DNA from: Hybos culiciformis
Lineage: Eukaryota; Arthropoda; Insecta; Diptera; Hybotidae
Assembly (NCBI GenBank): GCA_964007475.1
Contig: OZ023274.1
Location: forward strand, 79,185,303-79,249,302
Reading direction: 5' to 3'
DNA: 64,000 nucleotides
Both the position numbers and the translations under genes were made by a program. Shown here one piece after another: positions 11,601 to 24,400 of this stretch (position 1 is its first letter; each line of letters starts with the position of its first letter). Below the pieces are notes generated by a model that worked only from the letters and a program-made list of their open reading frames with translations, searched no databases and was not told the origin of the DNA.

Positions 11601-14600
11601 TTTGTAATTTTGTTATTGGTAAATAACCATTTAAAATTTAAAGAAACTCTATTTTTTTCGATATTTTTAAAATTATATGATTTTTAAATTGGTTTTCTTT
11701 CATTTGCTGTTTCATTTATATGTTATCCAAATTTCATTTGCTGATTCATTTATAAGTTATTCAAATTTCATTCGTATTCATAACAACTTTAACACCAGAC
11801 GGCAGTGAATTTCATTTTATTAAAGAATTACAAACGTAATTTATGCCTTAATAAAGTATATACACATAATATACATAATGTCTAGAAAAAAAAATTTCTT
11901 CCAAAAATTAGATGATAGTTTGATAAGGTTATAATAATTCCAATCTTTTACATATTTAGTATTTGATTAACATTATATTATCAATTTGATTTTTGGAGTC
12001 TATAAAAGCTAAATTTATTTATTTATTCCTTAATAAAAATGTCAACCAGGTTAGTAAAAAAACGAAGAAAAAATAAACAAAGTTTAAAAAGATAATTTCT
12101 ATAATTATCTCACCAATTTGAATCTAAGTATTGTAATTTTTGTGTCAATTTGTGATGAACTCATTGCAGCTTTTAAGTGCTTTTATTATTGGAAGGTATT
12201 GCTATTTTAGTGTTAAATAAAATATTATAAATTATTATTTACCTAAATAATAAATACAATATCAAAAATTTGAATTTAGGAATACTTATAAAATTTGAAA
12301 AAAATAAAAATAAATAAATAAAAATTATTAAATTTTAAATATTTTTAAAAAGTTCTTGTTTTTTATAATTTTCATTATTTCTTTGCCAAAAATTGTTATT
12401 CTTAAAATTTATAATTATTAATTATTATTATGTATGCATTTATATTTTACTATAAATATTACGTGTATTTCGTTTTCTGAGTTAATTATTATAACAATTG
12501 ATTTATTTATTTTTAATTTTTTATTATTATTTTAATTTTTTTTTTTGTTTAATTTATAATTTTTTTTTGTTCTACACACATTCTTTCGAAAAATTTTCTA
12601 ATAGGTTTTTTCTTTGTTTATTTTTCTATTTCAATTACTATATTTTTCTAATTTTTTTACACTTTTTATTTAATTTATTTTTTTTTTTTTGCTTTTAAAT
12701 GTATATATTTAGGAAATTTGTTATAATAAATACAGGAAAAATAAAGAAATAAAATTAAAAATAAAATAAAATCAAATAATAAATAAATTTTCAAAAGACT
12801 CATTTCACAACTTACAAACCGAGCAACTGAAACTCGGTAAAGAATATCAAGAAAAAAAAATACATAGTTTTACATTATTTTAGCGTTACAAAACTCTAAT
12901 TTTACTTGGACTAGAAGATTATTTTATAATTTTGAGAACAAATTGATATAAGAATGGTACTATATGAGAGATAATTAAACTATGAGATGTCGCACACCAA
13001 AATTGTACTGTTGATTTTTTTATATATAGGTACTTTTAATAACCCATTCACCAAAACAGATGTAGGTACCATAGTACTTCCATTTTTTTTTTTTTACAAA
13101 AACAATTTTAATTCCATTCATAAGCTTTTAAATAAAAATAATAAGATGTTATAATTTTAATACAATGAAATTTAGTCAAGAATTTGATTTTAGTTTATCG
13201 TTTTTTTCTACTTGACTTCTTACATTTGAATTTTTCCCATATTTAAGGATTAAAGGATAATACAAAATTTAAAGCTAAATGATCTTAAAATTTGTGTTTT
13301 ATTTTGTTTTTATTTTACAATTCCAATTCAAAAGCATTTATAAAAGTAATATGATATAGATATTAATAAAATTCAGTTCAGTGTTAAGCATTTTATTGGA
13401 ATTCGATTTAATTTTTGTTTGGGTTTCGGTTTTCATACATATGAAATTGTTTTTGAATTAAAATATTTATAGAATTTGAAAGATTCATATGATACAAAAC
13501 TATGTTTTTTTTTTTTGAATATAAAATGTGAATATTTTGAAGAAAAACAAAATATAATATAATTAATTTTTTTTAAGGACTGCCGTTTGTATTAATTTCA
13601 ATTTGTTAATCTATACATAAATGTGTCCGATAGTATTTTTCTTACATTTATTTTATTTTAATTAATAGGTATTTATATATGTTTTTCATTTAATTTTAAT
13701 TAAATTTAAAACAAATTGTCGTTAATTTGCACACAAGAGCATTTGGCAGTTGGTTTTTTTTTTTATCAAATATTCGTTTTAGGATTTAATATTTATCAAT
13801 TTTCTTGTTTTTTTTTTTTCTAATAACTTAATATATTTTGGCTTAATAATCTGAATATTAATTACTGTTGTTGTTGTGGAGCAAATGTTTGGCACAAAAT
13901 TGATTTCATTATAATTTTATGTTTAATGCTAAGAAAACAGTTTTTTTTTTTCTACAAGATGGTTTAATTTATGTTTCTGACATTTGAAATAGAAAATAAA
14001 AAATTTGAGACTTGATATAATATTAAATTGATATCACGCAATTCTACATCTTGTAAGCATTAAGGGTTTTGATTTTTTTTAGATTTTTATTTTCCCTTAT
14101 CGCATCTTCTGTATTAAGTTTTGATTCAGAAATAGCAATAATAGTTTAACTGGGAGAATTATATTGAACAAAAAATCAGTTTTGAAAGTTATTTTGAGGT
14201 AGAAAAAAATTGTTTTCATATAGCATTAACGATTATAACATAAAACTTTGGCATCAAATTTTTATTAAATTGTCCCTAAAGATATAAAATTTATAAGCTA
14301 GATTTAGCATTTACAAGTTGTATAATTAATAAATTTCATAATATTTTAAACTAGAACTTAAATTCTTTTTTTTAACTAACTTATTAAAAGTATTCTAAAA
14401 TTTAAAAACAAATTCATAAAATTTTTTTATTTTTTTTTTTTTTTTGCTCCTTTTCAGATTTATTTTTAATTTTTCTTTAATTTGGCAGTTTAATAATCAT
14501 ATTCTTGGTATATAATTTTTATGATTTTCATGTAAAGTAAAATTATTAATATCTAAGAATTTTATTTTATGAATATAAATTTAAAAAAAAAAAAAAAAAT

Positions 14601-16356
14601 TTATAATTAAATAATTTAAATTTAAAACATTTAATTTGCTTATGAATTATTTTCCAAAATTGAGCATAATACATTTTAAAAGTAAAACAAAGCTATGAAA
14701 ATTCGGTCATTTTTTTTATTTGAAATATTTTATGAGCGATCGGGAAGATTGTAATATATTATGTATTTGTTTTGATGAGCATATTGAGCAACATTGTTAA
14801 ATTTTCATACTAAAATTAAAAATTAAATTTTTAGAATGTGACTTTCTTAAATATATTTAATAAAATATTCGCAATTCTTTTTGTTTTTTTTTTTATATTT
14901 TAATTTTTGGTATTATTTACCTTAATTATGAACACAAAAACTTTAGATAAAATTTCTACCTTTTTGATATATTTCCCTGCCCTTTAGACGGTATTCGTTA
15001 TAACAGATCTACATTAACGTTACCAATTTATCAGTAGTAATGACTTTTTCTATATTCATGAATTCCGTCAATTAAATTTATAATAGATCTAGGAGGGGTT
15101 GCTATAAATTACGAACGAAATATTCTTACAAAAATCATGTTCTCCTTTCCATTCAAATAAAATTTTAAATGTACATTCATTGAGTTTCATCAAAATAGAA
15201 TTTCAGAAGATGTTTACGTTCGATCGTAATTCCTGACAACACCCGCATTTATTTTTTAAAATAAAAACATAATTAAAATTTTGTCAGAAAATCTATAGAA
15301 CACAAAAAAAAATGGAATTCTAACTCTAAGATGTATTTGGCAAAAGTATTGAATTTTCTATTTTTTTTTCTCATTGTCAAATTAATTTTTTTACTCTGAA
15401 ATTTTAACTATGTGTAGTTTTAAAATTCACACTTAGCAATGGTAGTAAAAATTCTGAGTTGAGTTAGAGATGTGATACTACTTGGATAAATTCATGGAGA
15501 ACTGTTGTAGTTAACGTTTAAAAAGTTTAAAGACTTGAATTAAATTATTTTTGACCTAACATGACATAATCGTTATCACACCCCTTTGTTGTAAAAACCA
15601 TTGCATTGGAAATTTATATTTAATGCTATGTAACATTGTATACCAGATCAACTAATACAACTTATGATGCAAATTGCTTATGTACATAGCAACAGTAGCC
15701 AAATATATAATTCTGCGGTCTGTGTGGGTATATTAGAGTTTGAAACTTATTTTCAATTTTAAATTCAGAGATTTTATTAAGAGTTCTGCCAAGATATTAA
15801 TTTTTATAACATATTCCCCAAAGGATTCAGAAAAAAAGTTTCTTTAAATGTCAACGTAATCTGTTCTTTCTTTTAAAAATCATTAATATCAATTTCTTAA
15901 TAATTAATTACGCTTTATTCATCATTGATAATTGTTTTTAAAGAGCACAATAACCAAGCAGATAAAAAAATATTTTAATTTAAAAATTTAAAAAAATATA
16001 TGTATGCATATAATTTATTTATGTATTCGAGTCACTTCTAGAAAATAAATTTACTACTATTAATATAAAGTGTTTTTATTTTCTTTTATAAATTTAAATA
16101 AAATTTATTTGCTTTTATATTTTGATCGTAATTTAAGTTGTTTTTTTCCCAATAGTTCGCTTCTTTTTTTTTGAATTTTTTACAATATTTATATTTATCA
16201 TAATCATGATTTATTCAAAAAAAAAATTATAATAATAATTATATTTTGGGCAGTTTTTAAAATTGCATAAAATTATGTTGCACTCAAAATTTCTAAAAAT
16301 AATCATTTTACTATTATAAAATAATTTTCCAGCAAATAAATAAAAAAAAGGAAGGG
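8670..16356. other. Gene-empty AT-rich intergenic stretch
   Basis: The stretch has very long poly-T and A/T-rich runs, especially 9480-14900, with no recognisable exon on either strand. Open frames here (for example 12498-12698) translate to Phe/Tyr/Leu homopolymer-like chains from T-rich DNA and are not credible genes. The only internal structure I noted is the weak inverted repeat at 15096-15243. Confidence 0.6.
15096..15243. repeat. Degenerate inverted repeat, possible small MITE
   Basis: The left side reads GGGTTGCTATAAATTACGAA. The right side, on the minus strand, reads GGGTGTTGTCAGGAATTACG and continues ATCGAACG. The match is recognisable but gapped, and no target duplication was identified. 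It may be an old element. Confidence 0.35.
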
Positions 16357-17185
16357 AGGGTAAGAGTGGTACCTGTCGACACCTTAACGGATTTTGATAA
16401 AAATAATATAATTTTCAACAGATTTTTATAATGAATTTAAGTTTAAATCATATTTTGGGATTTAACCTTTCAAATTAAATGATTTCTTCTTCTAAATTAC
16501 AGACAGATTTTAAATAATTTGCATTTAAAAAAAACACTTTTTTTTTTTACGAATCCTTCCTCTTTTTTACGAAGCATCCCCTGCTTCGTCCATATCCGAG
16601 GATGCTTCGACAATTGAAGGGTTGCTTCAAAAATTGTACAAATTTTTTTCTTTAAAAAAAAATTTATTTCTTTTTATAATAATTCAAAAAAATAACATTT
16701 GATAAAATAATATTAATTAATCAACAAAAATTAAATAAATCACATTCTCGGATTTTAGTAAACAAATAAAAATATTAATAGTCAAAGCATACCTTGTACC
16801 GATTGACAAGGCATCCCACTTTTTTTCTTTTTTTTTTTTTATCATAATACTCGTAAAAATGAAAAATGATTATTTTATTTATTAGAAATATTTTTAATAA
16901 TATTTTTTCTATAATAAAAACATCATTATTAAAAATAAAACTAATAAATAAAAAAAAAAATAAATAAATTACTTCCTTTAAAAAATTACATCGAAAATTA
17001 AAAAATCTTGTTTTTGTATTTGACATCTGCAAACACATGTTACCTGATTTAAAGTTTTAGTGAGTCAATTTTAATTTAAAAGCCGCAACATAAAACATTT
17101 ACGACGAGCTTTTAACTCATTGATTTCGATCTAAATTTGACAAAGTCAAATCATCCCGAGGGTCAGATGATACCACTCTTACCCT
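16357..17185. mobile_element. Possible DNA-transposon remnant with 15 bp terminal inverted repeats
   Basis: AGGGTAAGAGTGGTA at 16357-16371 is matched exactly by its reverse complement at 17171-17185. The match decays immediately inside and no target duplication is evident. The enclosed 0.8 kb is AT-rich and holds a GC-richer hairpin block at 16570-16609. An 87-residue open frame on the minus strand (17038-16775) lies inside but has no recognisable similarity. Confidence 0.45.
16570..16609. repeat. Perfect 10 bp hairpin in a GC-richer island
   Basis: CGAAGCATCC (16570-16579) and GGATGCTTCG (16600-16609) are perfect reverse complements with a 20 bp loop that itself contains CTGCTTCG. A second, smaller hairpin (TTGAAGGGTTGCTTCAA) follows directly. 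It is probably internal structure of the surrounding transposon remnant. Confidence 0.55.
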
Positions 17186-17264
17186 GTATAAATTTCAAGT
17201 TAAGATATACTGTCATAATGTCAATATTTTTTTTAAGAATATTTGGATTGTTAAATATATACAT

Positions 17265-18127
17265 TAGGGTGGTCCTTATTATGGATTTATCCGAATTTCT
17301 TTGCTCCCAGGGGCTTAAATGGTTTCAAATACATAAAAAATAATTGCCTCAAAATTCTAGCTCTTAATATTAACTTTAAGATAGTCCGCATTCCAGTCAA
17401 AGTTTCTCATATAAATAACATGGGAAAAATTTCATTTGTTCTTTAGAATTCCGTAGCTCTGCGACAAATGGATCAAAAGTAATTAATTGCGTCATGTTTA
17501 TTGTAAATTTAACGCTCTACAAAAAAGGTCTTTTATTATTTTTCGCTAAATCTATTGGCTTAAGAGTTATTCGAGCTCAAAGTTAAATCATATTTCACCT
17601 GTACTTCTATTTTATTATTTTCAAACTCTAAGGACTGTCTGTTTTATTAATTGAAAAATCACACATATTAACTACAATTCCAAGAATAAGATTGTATTCG
17701 CTTTTTTTGACCATAAATAATAATTTTATAAGAAATTTTTTTTATATTTTATAAAATAAATAAATATATAATTATATTTGATAATATTAATAATTATATA
17801 ATAATTAAACTTTGAGTTCGAATAACTCTTAAGCCAATAGATTTAGCGAAAAATAATAAAAGACCTTTTTTGTAGAGCGTTTAATTTACAATAAACATGA
17901 CGCAATTAATTACTTTTGATTCATTTGTCGCAGAGCTACGGAATTCTAAAGAACAAATGAAATTTTTCCCATGTTATTTATATGAGAAAATTTGACTGGA
18001 ATGCGGACTATCTTAAAGTTAATATTATGAGCTAGAATTTTGAGGCAATTATTTTTTATGTATTTGGAACCATTTAAGCCCCTGGGAGCAAAGAAATTCG
18101 GAAAAATCCATAATAAGGACCACCCTA
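17265..18127. mobile_element. hAT-like foldback element with long inverted arms and 8 bp target duplication
   Basis: The element begins TAGGGTGGTCCTTATTATGG and ends with the exact reverse complement. It is flanked on both sides by ATATACAT (17257-17264 and 18128-18135), a perfect 8 bp target-site duplication. The arms are about 320 bp each (17265-17587 and 17805-18127) and nearly identical, separated by about 217 bp of AT-rich loop. An 8 bp duplication and a TAGGG terminus fit the hAT superfamily (terminal pattern YARNG); this assignment is inference. No transposase is encoded. The near-identity of the arms suggests a fairly recent insertion. Confidence 0.85.
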
Positions 18128-18611
18128 ATATACATATAACATTTTATTAAAAACTAATTCAAATGTTGTATTTTTGATTAAATGGAATATAATGCTAAAT
18201 GTATATACAACCAAATTTAGCATAGGCCTGTCGATGAGCTGAAACTAGTAGCTTTTTAAAATTAAAATATAAATAAATTAAATTAGAATATATGTACTAT
18301 AAATAAAAATCGTTTTTTTAATCAATCAAAATATAATGAGAATTATATTCTGTACCTAATTATCAATAATATAAAATAATGTAAAATAATATAAAATAAG
18401 ATAAATAGACATAAAAAACAAAATAGAATAAGAAAATAGATTAACTAGGGATTTCGAAATAGGGACATTAGTTATTAGAAAAAAAAAAAAAAAAAACATA
18501 TGTCTAGCTTTAAGATTAAAAAAAAATAAAATTGTGAAATAAAAGGAAAATAAATAAAGCAGAATTCAAAATAAAAAAAAAAAAAATTATATTCTGTAGA
18601 ATATATTTTTT

Positions 18612-19157
18612 GTGCCAACTTTATAATAAAGTTAAGCTCGCAACGAGTTCATTTTTTCATTTTCGCAACTCAAAAAAACAATTATGATTATTATTCAAGA
18701 CAAAATTCAATAAATCTCAATTTTTTATGTATGTTTAGTTGTCCTTAAGCCCATAACCTTTGGTCACAGCGAAAGTTAGAAAAATCCACTTATTTAAAAT
18801 AAAATTATCAAATTATATTTTACCGATTAGGCTGGCTATAATAGATAATAAAAATTAAACAGAATTCAGAAACCATATAGTTTTGAAAAATTCGAAAGTC
18901 GAAAGGAATTACTCCTAATTTTGATTAACCAAAACATAAGTATCCGATATGGCTGAAATTCGAATTTGGCTTGTCTTTTATCTTCTCTCTGTAAAATTTG
19001 AAGAAGTTCTGAAGAAGTTCTTTAAAATTTGAAGAAGTTGTGTTGTTTGAAAGCAGCTAGAAATATTGACAGACAGGCAGACAAAGAATCAGAGACCGAT
19101 TTCTATACATATTAGCTCTACGCGAGCGCAACTGCTTTATATATGTAAAGTTGGCAC
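18612..19157. mobile_element. Inverted-repeat transposon remnant
   Basis: GTGCCAACTTT at 18612-18622 pairs perfectly with AAAGTTGGCAC at 19147-19157. Weaker pairing continues inward (GCTCGCAACGAG on the left versus GCGAGCGCAACTGC on the right). The interior includes a GACAGACAGGCAGAC block near 19068 and GAAGAAGTT repeats near 19000-19040. No target duplication is clear and no protein is encoded. Confidence 0.5.
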
Positions 19158-19164
19158 CGAAAAT

Positions 19165-19230
19165 GTATCTTATTATACTTAATATGTATCTTATTAAACT
19201 TATTATGGTATCTTATTATACTTATTATGG
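19165..19230. repeat. Tandem repeat of a roughly 22-24 bp unit
   Basis: Three imperfect copies of TATCTTATTATACTTATTAT follow the right end of the preceding element directly. They may be a slippage product or the tail of that element. Confidence 0.6.
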
Positions 19231-21394
19231 TCCTACAAAAAATAAAATAAAATTTTGAGTGCAAATATTTTTTTTGCAATGATCTTTATTTAAAAAAAAA
19301 TAAAAATAAAAAATTAATTGTACCATAATGTTTTAATAATAATAATTATATGTGTGCGTTCCCAATTAAATTTATCTATTTTTTAGGTTTTTTTTTTTTT
19401 TTTCTAACAAAGAAAATTATTTTATCTAACATTTTTTATTATATTTCGATTTTGCTTTCAATAATTTTTTTTTCGGGTGTTGATGTTTATTATTTAATTT
19501 ATTTATTTTGTTATTATTATTTTTTTTTTTGTTACTAATTTATATCTTATTTTATTTTATGGTGATATTCTTTTTTTTTTAAACATTTAAATTTTAAATG
19601 ATTTAAGTATTTTGTGTGTAATGTTTGTGTTTTTTTTTTTGAGTCGTAATTTTGAAATTTATACGAATATTTTCTCTAAATTTAGTATTTTTTTTGTTGT
19701 GTTTTGGAATATAATTTTATATTATTTATGTTTTTTATTTATGTTTTATGTTTTTTTTTTTTTCTTCCTATGTATATTTTTACTCACTCAATTTTTTTTT
19801 TTTTTACTTTTATTAATTTTTTTTTTTTTTTCTAAAATTTATTTTTATTTTTTATTAAACTGCGGTTTTATATATTTTTTTTTGTGTAATGTGTATGTGA
19901 TTTATTTTTATTTATTTATTTATTATTATTTTTTTTTTTTTTATTTTTTAATTTATAAATTTATAAATGTATGTATAAATACAATTAATATTATATTAAA
20001 GAGTTTTTTTTTTTTATAATATTATTTTTTATTTATATAAATTTTTTATTTTTTCTTCTATTACATATAAGTAATTTTAATAATAATAATAAATATTTTG
20101 TTTTTATTATTATTAGTATTAATTATTATTACTTAAAAAAAATTTAAAACTAAAAAACATATTTCGATTATTTAAAATTAGTATTTATTTATTTTTGTTT
20201 TTATCAATTATTCTATTTAAATATATATATATATATATAGTCTATAAAAATAAAAACACTAAATTGAAATTTAAAAAAAAATAGAAATTTAAATTTCAGA
20301 TAAAATTATTATAATTTAAAATAATACAAAATTATGATTTGAAGATAAAATTTTAACTAATCAATAGAAAAATATGTTTTCAAGCATTGATTGAATGGAT
20401 AAGAGAAAATTAAGAGAAAATGTGATACAATTTAAGAGTGTGATGCTTTTGACAATTTAATAAATAAGTTTTAGAATGATTTTGACAGTTAGATAATTTA
20501 TCGGATTGGAATTATATTTTTTTATACATACACGACTCCAACCACTTAAATTTTTGGTACATGCACGTGCAATACCGAGAATTTTATCTTGGAGTCGAAA
20601 TCGCGTGTTTATGTAACTTCGACTCCACAGCCCTGATAGTAAGAACGCCCTAAACTATTTGGTTTGTTGCACCATTGAAGATATAAAAATTGAAAAATTA
20701 ATTTTAGTTAATAATATAAATCCTATACCATATTTTTTCCAAAAAATAAAAAAATAAATAATAAAACGATTTTTAATTTGCGTAGACAGTTAAACTTAGA
20801 CTCGTTTTTGTTAATTTTTCTGTTATATTCTTTTAAGCTAATAAAAAAACACAACTTTACAGAAAAGAAGCTTGAGAATTATTCTTCTTTAAATTATAAT
20901 TATTCATATTTTTAAATCAATCTTAGGAAAACTGAATGAATTTTTATAATTATTGCTTCAAATTATTATACATTACATAATATGTAATTATTTTTTATTA
21001 CTCGTCCAGCTTTCATGAAACGAGCCAATATTTATTTTAGATTTCTGTGGTTCACATTATATATCATTGAAGTTAGATTTCATATTTTTGAAACTTCTAT
21101 CTAAATATTTGTTAAAGGAAAATATTGAAAACGTGATAAATAAAATTATAAAATAAATATTTTAATAAGATTGCTTGAGTTTTTTAAATTTTACCATTCA
21201 AATCATAACTAAAAATAAATTTTATTTTTGAAATCTATTTATAGATTTTACTTAGTTTACATTTTGCTTTAAAAAGTTTTTTTTATTCATTTCTTTTGAA
21301 TATTCCATTAAATATTTTTTTTTTTGTTTTTAATACAATTTTATAATCTATACAATTTTTGTAATGTCTTATTATTTCTTCTTTTTTTTTTCAA
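19231..21394. other. AT-rich intergenic DNA, with a possible decayed hAT terminus at 20617-20635
   Basis: No gene is recognised. Long T-rich frames at 19350-20019 encode Phe/Leu/Tyr chains and are compositional artefacts. At 20617-20635, read on the minus strand, CAGGGCTGTGGAGTCGAAG resembles hAT transposon ends; CGACTCCA/TGGAGTCG motifs recur at 20533 and 20590. Confidence 0.5.
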
Positions 21395-21400
21395 TTTATT
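21395..21400 (-). promoter_or_regulatory. Candidate polyadenylation hexamer of Drep2
   Basis: AATAAA on the minus strand lies about 70 bases past the Drep2 stop codon. It is the first exact hexamer noted there, but chance occurrences are common in this DNA. Confidence 0.35.
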
Positions 21401-21470
21401 ATGATTTCTAAAAATTTTTTATTATTATTCTTTTTTTTTATGCTTTTCATTTCTAATTTGTTTTAATTGA

Positions 21471-24400
21471 TTAAAGCCTATCCTCCTCTTCTTCTTCTTC
21501 AGGTTCATCACCGTTCTCTTCAATTTCTTCTTTATAACCAGGATGCTCTGATATAGCATAATAATTACCATTATAAATTACGCCTAATTCACGTAATGCG
21601 TCACCTCGTATTGTTGCTTTTATCGTCCAATTATAACAATCATCTGACTCTGATTCTCGATCTAAGCGTTCAACATCTAAAATTTTTGAATTTAAACGTT
21701 CTAATATTATACCAATATCCTTAATACTTAAATGACGTTTTTGATCGACAGATAATTGATCAATTAGTAATAGGAATTTTTCTGTAGTAGTTTTATCGTC
21801 TTCCATAACAGTATTTTCAGTTTCACTCTCAGAACTGTCTCGTTCAGGTGCAATATCTAAAAATCTTACATGTTGACCTTTAGCACCAGACGATCGTCTA
21901 GACATACTACCACCGCCAATACTACCTCCATCTAAACTACTACCAAGACTACCACTTGTTAAACTTGATATTCCCCCTATATGTGATATTGTTATTGATT
22001 GTGGTTGAGGGCTTGTTGTGCCATCTTGAATCGGTGATGTTGCCACACTCTTATGAACAGCAATTTTACGACCTTCTTCGTGAAGTGCACAACAATGAAA
22101 ATCACATTCAGTTGTTGATGGCGAACCCGCCCTAGAAGGTGTATGCGCATGATGCGCACATTCTGGTGTATGCACATGAACAGCTCCAACAGCACTATCA
22201 AATGAGCCATTGCCTTTCGATAGGCGCCGACTACCCGGATGATAAATACTAGTTGGTCCTTCATCACTTATAACTGTGATTTGTGGACTAGGATAACGTT
22301 GTTGATGTGATTTATCTATTGAACTTTGCGCCGACAGGCCTTTTTTCGATGGTGAATATTTATCTTGTAATGGTCCATTACTAGGTCCGCCCATTGCTCC
22401 CAACCCTGATGAGCCCCCCATTCCACTGCTACTACTTTGTCCACCTCCACCTTGTCGTTGATCCCAATGTAGGACCACCGTAACACGTCCCTTATTATCC
22501 ATGATCTTCCAAGATGGTGTCTCATCCTGTAGCTCTAATGCATGAATCGTCTCACAGACGATTTTTGGTATAGCTGATATCGCTAAAACAAATAAAATAT
22601 TAATATATCGTTGTTAAATGAACAATTACTTATATTTTCCTAAATTCCAATTGGAAATGGTATTTAAATTCTTGTGTAAGTATATTTTTAATTTTCATTT
22701 AGTAGTTGAAACAAAATTTTCTCAGTTTCAAGGTACAAAAAATATTGAGAGTTAATTGGAGATTCGTTTGGTGTTTTATTTTTTGATGATTAAAAAAATT
22801 AATAAGACTTTAAAATGATTTTTGTGTATGGAAATTAAGTACGAAATGTGAAATATATGGAAATTCAAAATTTCAAAATTCAAAAAGTTTGCTTTATTTA
22901 ATATTAATGGTTTTTATAAATTTATATACAAATTTATCTTATATGGAAATTATAATTGTAAAATATATATTCCGATCCCAAAAAGCCTTAAATTATGATT
23001 TAAGTATTCACTTTTTATCTTTTTTAATATTGTATCGGAATTATTAAAAAAAAATCAAATTTCGATCTAATTAAACAATATTTTATATATAAATTTATAT
23101 AATTCAAAAAATAAGTCAGTGATGCTTTCTTTAACTTCTGGTTACTTCCCATTTATCCCTGTTTTCAGTTGTTCAAGTGTACGATGCATGCTTGACTTTT
23201 TTTAATAAATCCAAGTAAATAACAATAAGTATAGGTGCAATCTCAAACACCATATTGAATTAAAAAGACTCTCGAACAAATTTTTTTAGACAACAATTTT
23301 GGCTTGGAGAAGCCTAATGTTGAAACATTGGAGAAAATTTAGTTTGATTATACTTTTAATTTTAATATGAAAGAAGATTATAATTTTAATATGAAATTAG
23401 GCCGATTTAATTAGAAATAAAAATTATTGCATATTATATGCATTTATATATTTTTTTTAATTTAACATTTTATGTCTATTAAAAATAAAGCATAATTTAA
23501 TTTTTTTTCTTCTTCTTACCAGCTTTTATAACATCAACACCAGTTGGATACCAGCGTTCACCTTGTCTTAATAATAATAATACTGTATTGTTTGCTAATG
23601 TACGAAAATATTCGCCATCTTCAATTTGGGTTCCATCGCACTCGAGAACAACACGAACTGGTTCTGAGGCAGGAACCCCAAGTTTGTCTTTACCTAAAAA
23701 TAAAAAATAAAGCATAAACAAAAATTTTGAAAGTGTTGTTATTGAATTTGAGCTGAATTGAAGAATGCAAGTTATTCTTCATTAATAACTTTTATTATAT
23801 AAAAATATACAATACAATATGCTGGATATTTTGTTCAAATTTCCCAGAATCACCACCCAACCAGTTTATATACGATTATTAGGCTCAACTTCTTGCAAAA
23901 TATTTTTAAATATTTCAAAAATATATCGGAAAATCAAAATAAAAAAATAATTTATAAATACTATTGATCATAATATTAAATTTTCTTAAGGAATTCAAAA
24001 ATATATTAATAAAAAAAGATTCCAAAATTTCCTTCTTATAGACACAATTTTTATAAATCTAATCACAGTCTTATTCAATTTAATGAACATTATATGTGAA
24101 TTATGGGACTATGGGTTCACTGAACAAAAAAAAACAAATAAGCAAAATATTTTCTATATTAAGGACTAAGGAGCTCATTCAACCCACTTCTGCTAGTTTA
24201 AATTTATGTACGTATATAATCAGGTGAAAACAAGAATATAAATATTGTTTATACTTCCATTCTTAATAACAAAAATAGAAAAAACAAAATAACTAAAATA
24301 AAACAATGAATATTAAACAATTCTTGAAGTATACTCCTACACCATTTTTATCTTCCAGAAAGACAACACATATTTCAAGAATCAGTCATTATTATGTCAT

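Noticed and set aside
9480..14900. Possible telomeric or centromeric satellite because of extreme T content
   Set aside because: No regular repeat unit could be found; it is irregular A/T-rich sequence with homopolymer runs.
19350..20019. Long T-rich open frames encoding Phe/Leu/Tyr chains that look like multi-pass membrane proteins
   Set aside because: They arise from runs of TTT/TTA/ATT in poly-T DNA. No charged loops, conserved motifs or splice context are present, and similar frames occur wherever T runs are dense (12498-12698, 36456-36653).
21992..22525. Alternative minus-strand frames overlapping the last Drep2 exon
   Set aside because: They are frame-shifted readings of the Drep2 coding sequence, whose own frame carries conserved segments and splices correctly to the CIDE-N exons.
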